This document shows positions 17,763-26,019 of a stretch of DNA of 64,000 nt, one piece after another. The translations under genes were made by a program, and so were the position numbers. Every line of letters starts with the position of its first letter. The first letter of the stretch is position 1. The notes under the pieces were generated by a model. That model saw only the letters and a program-made list of their open reading frames with translations, was not told the DNA's origin and did not search any database. Source of the stretch: RUG12461 sp045657665 (lineage in GTDB: Bacteria > Bacillota > Clostridia > Lachnospirales > Lachnospiraceae); contig JAZOTN010000015.1 of assembly GCA_045657665.1 (NCBI GenBank), forward strand, positions 1 to 64,000, in the 5' to 3' direction.

Positions 17763-19304
17763 TTATGCTTTGGCCGCGATAGCGGGTGTTCCCCGCATCG
17801 TAATAACGGGACCTCCCTTTTTTTCGATGTAATCGCCGGTGATCGTAACCTGACCGATGTTATCGTCCTTCGGGATCTCGTACATGATATCGAGCATGAA
17901 TTCCTCAATGATCGCACGCAGCGCTCTGGCTCCGGTCTCGTTTTCCTTTGCCTTCTTTGCAATGGCCCGTACGGCGTCCTCTGTAAATGTAAGCTTCACC
18001 TCATCGAGCGATAACAGCTTTTCGTACTGCTTTAAGATGGCGTTTTTCGGCTCCGTAAGGATCTTCATCAGCATCTCTTCCGAAAGCGCCTCCAACGAGA
18101 ACAGAATAGGCAGACGTCCGATAAACTCCGGGATCATTCCGAATTTCCTGACATCCTCCGGCTTCACCTGCAAAAGGAGATTTTCCTCGTCATCATATTT
18201 ATCCTTCAGATCCGCGTTGAAACCGACTGCTGCATTTTTATTTAATCTCTCTTTAATTATATCCTCAATCTCCGGGAATGCGCCGCCGCAGATAAAGAGG
18301 ATGTTGCTCGTATTCACGGTGACCATCGGCACCATTGCGTTTTTGCTGGAAGCACCAACCGGCACCTCGATTTCCGCTCCCTCAAGGAGCTTTAGCATTC
18401 CCTGCTGAACCGACTCGCCGCTGACATCCCTTTGATTGGTATTTCGTTTCTTCGCAATCTTGTCGATCTCATCAATAAAGATGATACCGGTTTCCGCCTT
18501 TTCCACATCATTATCCGCAGCCGCAAGAAGCTTGCTGACGACACTCTCGATATCATCGCCGATATAGCCGGCCTCCGTCAGGCTTGTCGCATCCGTAATG
18601 GCAAGCGGAACATCCAGAAGCCTCGCCAGCGTCTGAACCAGATAGGTTTTACCGCAGCCGGTCGGTCCGATCATCAGCATATTGGATTTCTGGATCTCGA
18701 TATCATCCGTATGTCCTGTCGCCACACGTTTATAATGATTATAGACCGCCACGGACATCACTTTTTTCGCGTAATCCTGACCGATGACATAATCATCCAG
18801 CTTGGACTTGATAATATGCGGTGCCGGAATATTATTCAAGTCTATCACCGGCTTATCGTCCTTCTTTTCCCGCTTTTTCTTGATCCGCTGGGGCTGTGCC
18901 ATTCCCATCATGCCCTGCAGGTCGGAAAGGTTGATCATGCTGATGTTCGGAAATCCCTGGAAAGGTGTGCTCCCCTGGTTTTGCCGGGTTTCCTTCTTTT
19001 CTTCGCCCTCCTTTTCTTCTTCCTTCCCGGAAGGATCGGAAGGAGCGCTGCTGTCATCCTTATTCGCCCCCGGCGGAGTGACTCCGGGCATTCCCTGTGA
19101 CATCATGGAATTCAGGTCAAATCCGAGATTGCTCATTTGGTCAAAGGTTTTCTGCATACAGTCATTACAGATACAGATGGATCCCTGTATCTTGATCATG
19201 CGTCCCGCTTTGCTTTCCGGGCGTCTGCAAACATAGCAGACCTTTTCATATTCATCGTTGTCCGGACTGTCCGGCCGGATCTCCCTGATCTCATCATCAG
19301 CCAT
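17763..19304 (-). CDS. clpX: Clp protease ATPase ClpX with an extended linker
   Basis: 513 aa, about 90 longer than typical ClpX. N-terminal C4 zinc domain has Cys 23, 26, 46 and 49. Residues about 60-150 are a low-complexity insertion (Met/Gly/Pro then Lys/Glu-rich) separating it from the AAA+ core. Walker A GPTGCGKT is at 213-220, then GYIGDDIE (pore-loop GYVG equivalent), IIFIDEIDK (Walker B), RDVSGESVQQGMLKLLEG, and VGFNAD in the place of the ClpP-docking IGF loop. It should unfold substrates for ClpP. No clpP is next to it. Confidence 0.93.
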   Translation of the reverse strand: MADDEIREIRPDSPDNDEYEKVCYVCRRPESKAGRMIKIQGSICICNDCMQKTFDQMSNLGFDLNSMMSQGMPGVTPPGANKDDSSAPSDPSGKEEEKEGEEKKETRQNQGSTPFQGFPNISMINLSDLQGMMGMAQPQRIKKKREKKDDKPVIDLNNIPAPHIIKSKLDDYVIGQDYAKKVMSVAVYNHYKRVATGHTDDIEIQKSNMLMIGPTGCGKTYLVQTLARLLDVPLAITDATSLTEAGYIGDDIESVVSKLLAAADNDVEKAETGIIFIDEIDKIAKKRNTNQRDVSGESVQQGMLKLLEGAEIEVPVGASSKNAMVPMVTVNTSNILFICGGAFPEIEDIIKERLNKNAAVGFNADLKDKYDDEENLLLQVKPEDVRKFGMIPEFIGRLPILFSLEALSEEMLMKILTEPKNAILKQYEKLLSLDEVKLTFTEDAVRAIAKKAKENETGARALRAIIEEFMLDIMYEIPKDDNIGQVTITGDYIEKKGGPVITMRGTPAIAAKA

Positions 19305-19324
19305 GTCTTTTTCTCCTGCAATCG

Positions 19325-19924
19325 CTATAATATCTTGAAATGGGGATAATACTTAAATATCGCTTTGCCCAAAAGTTGTTTATCTGTCACAAATGTGTAT
19401 TTTTCCGCTTCCTCCGGGGTCGATGCAAGGCCGAGAGAAAGCGCCTCCGAAGCCCAGTACCTCGCGTCTTTTGAAATATTCCGGTTATCCCCGAGTACAA
19501 AGTAGGAATCCGGGGGAACCTTATAAAACAATCCGTCATTATTGACCACCCACTCATCCGGCAGATAGTCTTCCTCAAGCGGCTCCGGATTACTGTCGAT
19601 ATAGATCTTTCCCTCCCGGATCTCGACGGTTTCACCCGGAAGACCGATCACACGCTTTATAAATTTCTGGCTCTCATCGATCGGATAGCGAAAGATCACC
19701 ACATCCCCGCGTTTCGGTTCGTCGAACGCATAAGCCAGGCGGAAACCGATCAGCCGGTCGCCGGGATCGATAAGGCTTACCATCGACGAGGTCGGCACTC
19801 CAGCATTGACCAGTATAAAATTTTTGATAAACAATGTGGCTGCGATCGCAAACACGATCACCAGGATCCAGTCCCGGATCTCCTTCTTGATATCCACATG
19901 TTCCTTTGTGTCCATTTGACTCAT
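19325..19924 (-). CDS. lepB: signal peptidase I
   Basis: 199 aa, single N-terminal transmembrane helix (about 18-38). Catalytic Ser47 lies in PTSSM and general-base Lys90 in FIKRVIGLPGE; the box GDNRNISKDARYW completes the S26 signature. It cleaves signal peptides from exported pre-proteins, of which this window has many. The start is set at ATG 19924, matching the usual length; a longer in-frame reading from 19984 would cover the promoter. No Shine-Dalgarno is seen. Confidence 0.93.
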   Translation of the reverse strand: MSQMDTKEHVDIKKEIRDWILVIVFAIAATLFIKNFILVNAGVPTSSMVSLIDPGDRLIGFRLAYAFDEPKRGDVVIFRYPIDESQKFIKRVIGLPGETVEIREGKIYIDSNPEPLEEDYLPDEWVVNNDGLFYKVPPDSYFVLGDNRNISKDARYWASEALSLGLASTPEEAEKYTFVTDKQLLGKAIFKYYPHFKIL

Positions 19925-19934
19925 AACGGGAACT

Positions 19935-19945
19935 ATTATAACATA
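19935..19945 (-). promoter_or_regulatory. extended -10 promoter of lepB, probably leaderless
   Basis: Minus-strand TATAAT (19940-19935) is preceded by TG plus one base, an extended -10. Only 10 nt separate it from ATG 19924, so the mRNA should begin about 4 nt before the start codon. The -35 region is weak. Confidence 0.6.
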
Positions 19946-19948
19946 TCC

Positions 19949-19977
19949 TTGTTCTTTTAAAAAGAAGAACGTATAAT
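19949..19977 (+). promoter_or_regulatory. promoter of asnA
   Basis: TTGTTC at 19949-19954 and TATAAT at 19972-19977, 17 bp apart. It overlaps the divergent lepB promoter region; AAGGAAG near 19998 is the ribosome binding site for ATG 20011. Confidence 0.65.
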
Positions 19978-20010
19978 AATCCATAATTCATCAAAAAAGG
20001 AAGATCCATT

Positions 20011-21021
20011 ATGAAAAATCTGACCATTCCTCAAAACTATCACTCCGGTCTGAATCTGCACGATACGCAGATCGCGATCAAGACTGTCAAGGACTTTTTC
20101 CAGACAAGGCTTGCCTCCACGCTGGATCTGCAGCGTGTGTCAGCGCCCCTTTTCGTCGATCCGGAAAGTGGTATGAACGACAACCTGAACGGATGGGAAA
20201 GACCGGTCTCTTTTGATATCCGGGAACAGAACGGCCGCGTGGCCGAGGTGGTCCAGTCTCTCGCGAAATGGAAACGTTATGCACTCGGCAGCTATGAATT
20301 TCCGGTAGGTGAAGGTCTTTATACCGATATGAACGCGATCCGCCGTGATGAAGACACCGACAATATCCACTCCATCTTCGTCGATCAGTGGGACTGGGAA
20401 AAGGTGATCCGCCGCGAGGACCGGAACCTGTACTTCTTAAAAGATACCGTCCGTGACGTATATCAGGTTCTCCGCAAAACCGAAAAATACATGTCCATCC
20501 AGTATGATTATATCCATGAGATCCTTCCGGACGAGATCTTTTTCATCACCAGCCAGGAGCTGGAGGATCAGTTCCCCGATCTGACACCGAAGGAACGTGA
20601 AGCCCGTATCACACGGGAAAAAGGCGCCGTCTTCATCATCGGAATCGGTGACAAATTAAAATCCGGAGAGCCACACGACGGGCGTTCCCCGGATTATGAT
20701 GACTGGAGCCTGAACGGTGATATCCTTGTGTGGTATCCCGTTCTGGACATCGCTCTGGAGCTGTCTTCCATGGGTATCCGTGTTGACGCGGACGCACTGC
20801 GTTCACAGCTGAAAAAGGCCGGATGCGAAGACCGTGCAAAGCTGCCTTTCCAGAAAGCAATCCTTAATGACCAGCTTCCGCTTACCATCGGCGGCGGCAT
20901 CGGGCAGTCCCGGATCTGTATGTTTTTCCTGCGCAAAGCCCACATCGGCGAAGTGCAGTCCTCGATCTGGCCGGAGGATGTCATCCAATCCTGCAAGAAT
21001 GCAGGCATTCCGATCCTGTAA
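20011..21021 (+). CDS. asnA: aspartate-ammonia ligase
   Basis: 336 aa, full length for AsnA (E. coli about 330). It makes asparagine from aspartate, ammonia and ATP through an adenylate. Class II aminoacyl-tRNA synthetase-like fold motifs are present: FFQTRLASTLDLQRVSAPLF early, YTDMNAIRRDE, and the C-terminal GGGIGQSR motif 3 with its Arg. Monocistronic, with its own promoter and terminator. Confidence 0.96.
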   Translation: MKNLTIPQNYHSGLNLHDTQIAIKTVKDFFQTRLASTLDLQRVSAPLFVDPESGMNDNLNGWERPVSFDIREQNGRVAEVVQSLAKWKRYALGSYEFPVGEGLYTDMNAIRRDEDTDNIHSIFVDQWDWEKVIRREDRNLYFLKDTVRDVYQVLRKTEKYMSIQYDYIHEILPDEIFFITSQELEDQFPDLTPKEREARITREKGAVFIIGIGDKLKSGEPHDGRSPDYDDWSLNGDILVWYPVLDIALELSSMGIRVDADALRSQLKKAGCEDRAKLPFQKAILNDQLPLTIGGGIGQSRICMFFLRKAHIGEVQSSIWPEDVIQSCKNAGIPIL

Positions 21022-21045
21022 TCAGAAAGTTCAACGTATTAAAAC

Positions 21046-21075
21046 AGGACACCCCGTTACGGAGTGTCCTTTTTA
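21046..21075 (+). terminator. terminator of asnA
   Basis: AGGACACCCCG and CGGAGTGTCCT form an 11-bp stem with one mismatch and a TTA loop, followed by TTTTT. Confidence 0.88.
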
Positions 21076-21095
21076 TTATGATCTCAGATAGTCCT

Positions 21096-21476
21096 TCAAA
21101 GGATCGCAACGGCCTCGATCTCGATGAGAGCATCTTTCGGGAGCCTTGCCACCTCCACTGCAGATCTTGCAGGGCATGCACCCTCGCCGAACTTGTCCTG
21201 ATACACCTTGTTCATAGCAGCAAAATCATTCATGTCCGAAAGAAATACCGTGGTCTTTACAACATGCTTAAGGTCGGTTCCCGCCGCCAGAAGTACCTGC
21301 TCCACATTTGACAGTGCCTGATCGGTCTGCGCCTCGATCCCCTCCGGGAACGCTCCGGTTTCGGGATTGATCGGAATCTGACCCGAAGTAAATACCATTT
21401 CTCCGACAGAGATCGCCTGGGAATACGGGCCGATGGCTGCCGGCGCTTTTTCCGTATGAATCACTTTCTTTTCCAT
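21096..21476 (-). CDS. ridA: RidA family enamine/imine deaminase
   Basis: 126 aa, full length. RidA hydrolyses reactive 2-aminoacrylate and related imines released by PLP enzymes. Signature region PARSAVEVARLPKDALIEIEAVA includes the catalytic Arg and Glu. It is the last gene of the cobA-dapA-dapB-ridA operon, 5 nt after dapB. Confidence 0.94.
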   Translation of the reverse strand: MEKKVIHTEKAPAAIGPYSQAISVGEMVFTSGQIPINPETGAFPEGIEAQTDQALSNVEQVLLAAGTDLKHVVKTTVFLSDMNDFAAMNKVYQDKFGEGACPARSAVEVARLPKDALIEIEAVAIL

Positions 21477-21481
21477 AGTTC

Positions 21482-22246
21482 CTACCCCTTTGCTTCTATG
21501 ACATCACGCATACTGTATAATCCGTTCTCCCTGCCGCAGAGGAACTTCGCGGCTTCGATCGCTCCTTTTCCGAACACCGCACGGCTGGTCGCCGTGTGCC
21601 GGATCTCGATCACTTCATCCATTCCGGCGAAGATCACCTCATGCTCTCCGACGATATTGCCGCCTCGTACCGCAGAAATGCCGATCTCACTGCGCTGCCG
21701 CTTCTTCCTCTCCTGAGATCGGTCGAATGTGTAAGAATAGATCTCGTCCATCTCCTCATTCATCACATCCGCAAGAGCAAGCGCCGTGCCGCTTGGTGCA
21801 TCAAGCTTCTGATTATGGTGCTTTTCAATGATCTCTATATCATAGCCCGCCGGGTAGAACACTTTCACGGCCTTTCTCAAAAGATCCATGACCGCATTAA
21901 TCCCAAGAGACATATTTGCCGATTTCAGAACCGCTGTCTGTTCCGAGGCACGGAGCATAGCCTCCTCCTGCTCTTTGGAAAGTCCCGTTGTACAAAGCAC
22001 TACGGGAAGCTTTTTTTCGCTGCAGACCATAAGAAGTTCATCCACGGCCGCCGCATTTGAAAAATCGATCACCACATCTGCCGTCACATCACAGTCTCTC
22101 ATGCCTTTAAAGACCGGATACTCATTCGGGACATCGGTAAATGTATCAATTCCCGCAACGATCTCAACCTCCGGATCATCCTTTGCCAGAGAAGAGATCA
22201 TCTGCCCCATTTTCCCGTTGCAGCCATGCATGATCGCTTTTACCAT
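21482..22246 (-). CDS. dapB: 4-hydroxy-tetrahydrodipicolinate reductase
   Basis: 254 aa. NAD(P)H-dependent reduction in the diaminopimelate/lysine pathway. The nucleotide loop GCNGKMGQ is at 8-15, and EKHHNQKLDAPSGTAL holds the catalytic His and Lys and the substrate-binding segment. Directly follows dapA by 31 nt, and dapL lies 2.5 kb away on the other strand, so the window has most of the DapL-type route. Confidence 0.96.
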   Translation of the reverse strand: MVKAIMHGCNGKMGQMISSLAKDDPEVEIVAGIDTFTDVPNEYPVFKGMRDCDVTADVVIDFSNAAAVDELLMVCSEKKLPVVLCTTGLSKEQEEAMLRASEQTAVLKSANMSLGINAVMDLLRKAVKVFYPAGYDIEIIEKHHNQKLDAPSGTALALADVMNEEMDEIYSYTFDRSQERKKRQRSEIGISAVRGGNIVGEHEVIFAGMDEVIEIRHTATSRAVFGKGAIEAAKFLCGRENGLYSMRDVIEAKG

Positions 22247-22277
22247 GTTATTCCTCCCGTTTGGAAATCCCTGCGCA

Positions 22278-23168
22278 TTATGCAGTCAGAAGTCCGTATT
22301 TTCTCATGACCCGGATCAGTTTTTCCTTGTTGTCATACTCCATCTCGCAAAGCGGCGGGCGAAGCGGTCCCACATCCATTCCCATCAGATTCATCGCGGT
22401 TTTGACCGGGCCCGGGCTTACCTCCGAGAACAGCGCATCTACAAGATCCAAGCCCTTGAACTGGATGCTGCGCGCACGTTCTTCTTCTCCGTCCAGCCAT
22501 GCCCTGACAAGCTCATGAACATCCGATGGCGCCACGTTTGACCAGACGGATATCACGCCGATCGCGCCAAGCGCAAGAAGCGGCACAATGATCGCATCCT
22601 CTCCCGAATAGAGTTCCAGCTTTCCGTCCGTAAGATACATCGTCCTGCTGGCCTGCGTGAAATTTCCGGTCGCGTCCTTTAATCCGACAATATTGGATTT
22701 TGAATGGAACAGCTCTGCCATGGTTTCGGGAAGGATATTCGTTCCCGTACGGCTCGGTACATTATAAAGGATCATCGGAAGGGATGTTTCATCCGCGATC
22801 ATACTGTAATGCTTTATCAGTCCCTGCTGGGAGGCTTTGTTGTAGTAAGGTGTCACCAGAAGCAGCGCATCCGCACCGATCTCCTCCGCCTCTCTGGAAA
22901 GTTGTATCGCGGTTTTTGTATCGTTACTGCCGGTTCCGGCCACCACCGGAACTCTGTGCTTTGTAAACTCCACTGCCGCCTTGATCACGGCATGATGCTC
23001 CTCCATGGACAGCGTCGCACTCTCTCCGGTCGTTCCCGCAATGATGATTGCATCCGTCCCGCCGTCGATCTGCATATCGATCAGCTCCTGGAGTTTTTCA
23101 TACGAAACTTCCCCATTCTCTTTCATCGGCGTAACGATCGCCACGCCTGCGCCCTCAAAAATCGGCAT
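22278..23168 (-). CDS. dapA: 4-hydroxy-tetrahydrodipicolinate synthase
   Basis: 296 aa. Condenses pyruvate with aspartate semialdehyde, the first committed step to DAP and lysine. GTTGES carries the Thr pair of the active site, YNVPSRTG the catalytic Tyr, and VGLKDATGN the Schiff-base Lys. Length is canonical. Starts 11 nt after cobA. Confidence 0.96.
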   Translation of the reverse strand: MPIFEGAGVAIVTPMKENGEVSYEKLQELIDMQIDGGTDAIIIAGTTGESATLSMEEHHAVIKAAVEFTKHRVPVVAGTGSNDTKTAIQLSREAEEIGADALLLVTPYYNKASQQGLIKHYSMIADETSLPMILYNVPSRTGTNILPETMAELFHSKSNIVGLKDATGNFTQASRTMYLTDGKLELYSGEDAIIVPLLALGAIGVISVWSNVAPSDVHELVRAWLDGEEERARSIQFKGLDLVDALFSEVSPGPVKTAMNLMGMDVGPLRPPLCEMEYDNKEKLIRVMRKYGLLTA

Positions 23169-23179
23169 ATTCTACCCCC

Positions 23180-23695
23180 TTATCGATCCAGGAAATCCGG
23201 TTTTACCCAAAGCTTCTCTTCTTCAATATTATATATCTCATCCGCTTTTGCGCGGATCTCATCCGTCAGTATCCTTCCAGTCATAACAATGGATGCATCG
23301 TCCGGTTTCGCGTTGATCACCGCGGAAAGGTCATCCACTGTGATCACCTCATTATCAAGGAGTCCCAGGATCTCATCCAGAATGAGAACGTTGCACTCGC
23401 CGGTCACCAGTACCTTCTTTGCAAAATTCATACCGTTCTTCATATTGACGCATTCTTCCTGCTTCTCTTCTTCGGTCAGGCTGTCATAATTCTTTTCGTT
23501 TTTTTCAAAGCGGAAAAACTTGATCTCGGGCTCCAGCCGCTTAAAAATATGATTGTCAATGGTCTCCCGGTCTTTCATGAACTGAATGATATATACCATT
23601 TTTCCTTCGTTTGCAGCACGAAGAGCGGTACCGTAAGCCGCTGTGGTTTTACCGCGGCCTTCTCCGTAGTAAACCTGCACGCTGCCGTTTTCCAT
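23180..23695 (-). CDS. cobA: cob(I)alamin/corrinoid adenosyltransferase
   Basis: 171 aa, CobA/CobO/BtuR family. The P-loop GEGRGKTTAAYG begins at residue 10; RETID, VLILDEI and VIMTGR-like MTGRIL match the family. It transfers the adenosyl group of ATP to corrinoids. I set the start at ATG 23695 (AGGAGG nine bases upstream), rejecting a longer in-frame reading from 23824. First gene of the dapA-dapB-ridA operon; no other cobalamin gene is nearby. Confidence 0.92.
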   Translation of the reverse strand: MENGSVQVYYGEGRGKTTAAYGTALRAANEGKMVYIIQFMKDRETIDNHIFKRLEPEIKFFRFEKNEKNYDSLTEEEKQEECVNMKNGMNFAKKVLVTGECNVLILDEILGLLDNEVITVDDLSAVINAKPDDASIVMTGRILTDEIRAKADEIYNIEEEKLWVKPDFLDR

Positions 23696-23736
23696 CACAA
23701 TAAACCTCCTGTTTCGGGCTTTTTCAAACCTTTTTG

Positions 23737-23765
23737 AGGATAGCATAACCGCCGGAAAAAAGCAA
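23737..23765 (-). promoter_or_regulatory. promoter of cobA-dap operon
   Basis: Minus-strand TTGCTT (23765-23760) and TGC-TATCCT (-10 at 23742-23737) are 17 bp apart; the -10 is extended by TG. Confidence 0.5.
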
Positions 23766-23805
23766 ATTGGGCGGCACCCCGGGAGGGCGGCAAGTCCCCT
23801 TTTCG

Positions 23806-23834
23806 TTGCGGAATCAGACCTCAAAGAGTATAAT
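23806..23834 (+). promoter_or_regulatory. promoter of hisA, leaderless
   Basis: TTGCGG at 23806-23811 and TATAAT at 23829-23834 are 17 bp apart. ATG 23843 is only eight bases after the -10, so the predicted transcript starts about 2 nt before the start codon and has no Shine-Dalgarno. Confidence 0.75.
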
Positions 23835-23842
23835 GGTCACAT

Positions 23843-24631
23843 ATGGAATTCAGACCCTGTATTGATATTCATAACGGCGTTGTCAAACAGATCATCGGAG
23901 GCAGCCTTTCGGACAGCGGAGACCGCGCGGTAGAAAATTTTGTTTCAAAGAAAAGTGCTTCCGAATATGCTGCTCTCTACAAAAGAGACGGTTTATCCGG
24001 GGCGCATGTCATCATGCTGAATCCTCCCTCATCCGAATACTTTGAAAAAACGAGGGAAGAAGCACTTTCCGCGCTTTTCGCCTTTCCAGGCGGTCTTCAG
24101 ATCGGCGGCGGCATTACTCCCGAAAATGCAGGAAGCTACCTTTCCGCCGGCGCATCCAAGGTGATCGTAACTTCTTATGTGTTCCGGGACGGGCGGATCG
24201 ACCGCACCGCTCTTAAAAAGCTTACGGATTCCGTCGGAAGAGAAAGGCTCGTGCTGGACCTCTCCTGCCGCAGGATGGAGAACCGCTATCTTATTGTTAC
24301 GGACCGCTGGCAGAAATTCACGGAAGAACCCGTATCACTGTCTCTTCTTTCAGAGCTTTCGGACTCCTGCGCGGAATTCCTGATCCATGCCGTCGATTCG
24401 GAGGGAAAAACAAACGGGATCGAAACGGGCCTCTTATCCATCCTGTCTGAATGGGACGGGTGTCCCGTTACCTATGCCGGCGGCATCTCCTCCTTTTCCG
24501 ATCTGGAGCAGCTGTATAAAGCCGGAAAAGGACGTATCCATGCCACCATCGGCAGCGCACTCGATCTCTTCGGCGGAAAAATGAAGTACGATGAAGTTCT
24601 GGATTATTTCCGGAAGCTAAGGAAAGACTGA
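23843..24631 (+). CDS. hisA: eukaryotic-type HisA (ProFAR isomerase)
   Basis: 262 aa TIM barrel. The opening EFRPCIDIHNGVVKQIIGG is the distinctive His6/eukaryotic-type start rather than the bacterial HisA start, and the phosphate-binding GGGI and GGIS loops are present (QIGGGIT, TYAGGISSF). It should isomerise ProFAR to PRFAR in histidine synthesis. It is alone, away from any his operon. No ribosome binding site is present, and the promoter is next to the ATG. Confidence 0.88.
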   Translation: MEFRPCIDIHNGVVKQIIGGSLSDSGDRAVENFVSKKSASEYAALYKRDGLSGAHVIMLNPPSSEYFEKTREEALSALFAFPGGLQIGGGITPENAGSYLSAGASKVIVTSYVFRDGRIDRTALKKLTDSVGRERLVLDLSCRRMENRYLIVTDRWQKFTEEPVSLSLLSELSDSCAEFLIHAVDSEGKTNGIETGLLSILSEWDGCPVTYAGGISSFSDLEQLYKAGKGRIHATIGSALDLFGGKMKYDEVLDYFRKLRKD

Positions 24632-24692
24632 TTAAATCAGCGTTCCCCTAACGTATAGTAATACTTATCGCTTTCAAGTTATTAATTTTAGA

Positions 24693-24698
24693 TATAAT
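24693..24698 (+). promoter_or_regulatory. -10 box of dapL
   Basis: TATAAT at 24693-24698 in an AT-rich gap; no good -35 was seen. The leader ends with ATTAAATATAGAATTAA just before AAAAGGAGA, a pattern shared with other leaders here. Confidence 0.5.
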
Positions 24699-24736
24699 TA
24701 TTTTTATTAAATATAGAATTAAAAAGGAGATCTCTT

Positions 24737-25951
24737 ATGGTAAAAGTCAATGAAAACTATCTGAAACTACCGGGCAGCTATCTGTTCAGCACCATCGCCA
24801 AGAAGGTGAGTGAATATCAGAAAGCAAATCCGGACAGGGAAATCATCCGGCTCGGGATCGGAGACGTGACGCAGCCTCTCTCTCCCGCCGTGATCAAAAC
24901 GCTGCACAACGCCGTAGATGAGATGGGAGACTCCTCCACTTTCCGCGGCTACGCTCCTGATCTCGGATACGAGTTTCTCCGTAAGGCTATCGCGGAAAAA
25001 GATTATCAGTCGAGGGGCTGTAAGATCGAAGCCGATGAAGTCTTTGTTTCGGACGGAGCGAAAAGCGATTCCGGAAATATCCAGGAGCTCTTTGATCCCT
25101 CTTGCCGCATTGCGGTCTGCGATCCGGTCTATCCGGTCTATGTGGATTCCAATGTGATGGCAGGGCGCTGCGGAAGCTATGACAGCAACACGGAAAAATG
25201 GAGCAACGTGATCTATATGCCCTGCACAAGGGAGAATCGATTCATTCCGGAATTTCCAAAAGAAAATCCAGATTTAATTTATCTGTGTCTGCCGAACAAC
25301 CCCACCGGAACCACGATCAAAAAAACCGACCTGCAGAGCTGGGTTGACTATGCAAAAAAAATCGACGCCGTCATCATTTACGATGCCGCATATGAAGCCT
25401 ATATCTCCGAAAGCGATGTCGCGCACAGTATTTATGAATGCGAGGGTGCGAGGGAATGCGCGATCGAGATCCGAAGCTTTTCCAAAAATGCCGGATTTAC
25501 CGGCCTGCGTCTCGGATTCACCATCGTTCCGAAGGATCTGAAATGCGGCAACGCCTCCCTTCGCGACATGTGGGCACGCCGTCACGGCACGAAGTTCAAC
25601 GGCGCTCCGTATATCGTACAGCGCGCCGGAGAAGCCGTGTATTCCGAGCAGGGGCAGCAGGAAGTCAAGGGACTTGTCGCTTATTACATGGAAAATTCAA
25701 AGATGATTAAACAAGGGCTCCAGGATATGGGATATGAAGTGTACGGCGGTGTCAACGCTCCCTACATCTGGCTGAAAACTCCGGGAGATATGACCTCCTG
25801 GGAATTCTTTGATCATCTGCTCTCAAAGGCATCGGTTGTGGGAACACCCGGTTCCGGATTCGGCCCGAGCGGGGAAGGGTATTTCCGCCTCACTGCTTTC
25901 GGTACGCACGAGAATACAAAGAAGGCTCTGGAGCGCATCCGCAGCATCTGA
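24737..25951 (+). CDS. dapL: LL-diaminopimelate aminotransferase
   Basis: 404 aa class I/II PLP aminotransferase. It converts tetrahydrodipicolinate directly to LL-DAP, bypassing succinyl or acetyl intermediates. The opening VNENYLKLPGSYLF and IIRLGIGDVTQPL are DapL signatures; the PLP Lys is in RSFSKNAGFTGLRLG and NNPTGTT binds the cofactor region. AAAAGGAGA precedes the ATG. Complements dapA and dapB on the opposite strand. Confidence 0.96.
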   Translation: MVKVNENYLKLPGSYLFSTIAKKVSEYQKANPDREIIRLGIGDVTQPLSPAVIKTLHNAVDEMGDSSTFRGYAPDLGYEFLRKAIAEKDYQSRGCKIEADEVFVSDGAKSDSGNIQELFDPSCRIAVCDPVYPVYVDSNVMAGRCGSYDSNTEKWSNVIYMPCTRENRFIPEFPKENPDLIYLCLPNNPTGTTIKKTDLQSWVDYAKKIDAVIIYDAAYEAYISESDVAHSIYECEGARECAIEIRSFSKNAGFTGLRLGFTIVPKDLKCGNASLRDMWARRHGTKFNGAPYIVQRAGEAVYSEQGQQEVKGLVAYYMENSKMIKQGLQDMGYEVYGGVNAPYIWLKTPGDMTSWEFFDHLLSKASVVGTPGSGFGPSGEGYFRLTAFGTHENTKKALERIRSI

Positions 25952-25970
25952 TCATAACAGACTTCATGTA

Positions 25971-26004
25971 AGAAAGCGCCGGCAATACCGGCGCTTTCTT
26001 TATT
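25971..26004. terminator. bidirectional terminator between dapL and typA
   Basis: Perfect 12-bp stem AGAAAGCGCCGG / CCGGCGCTTTCT with loop CAATA and T-rich flanks on both sides, placed between converging genes. Confidence 0.92.
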
Positions 26005-26019
26005 TAATTCAGAGTTAAT

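Noticed and set aside
23696..23824. Longer N-terminus for cobA
   Set aside because: AGGAGG lies right before ATG 23695 and the family starts near this point; the added residues overlap the promoter region.
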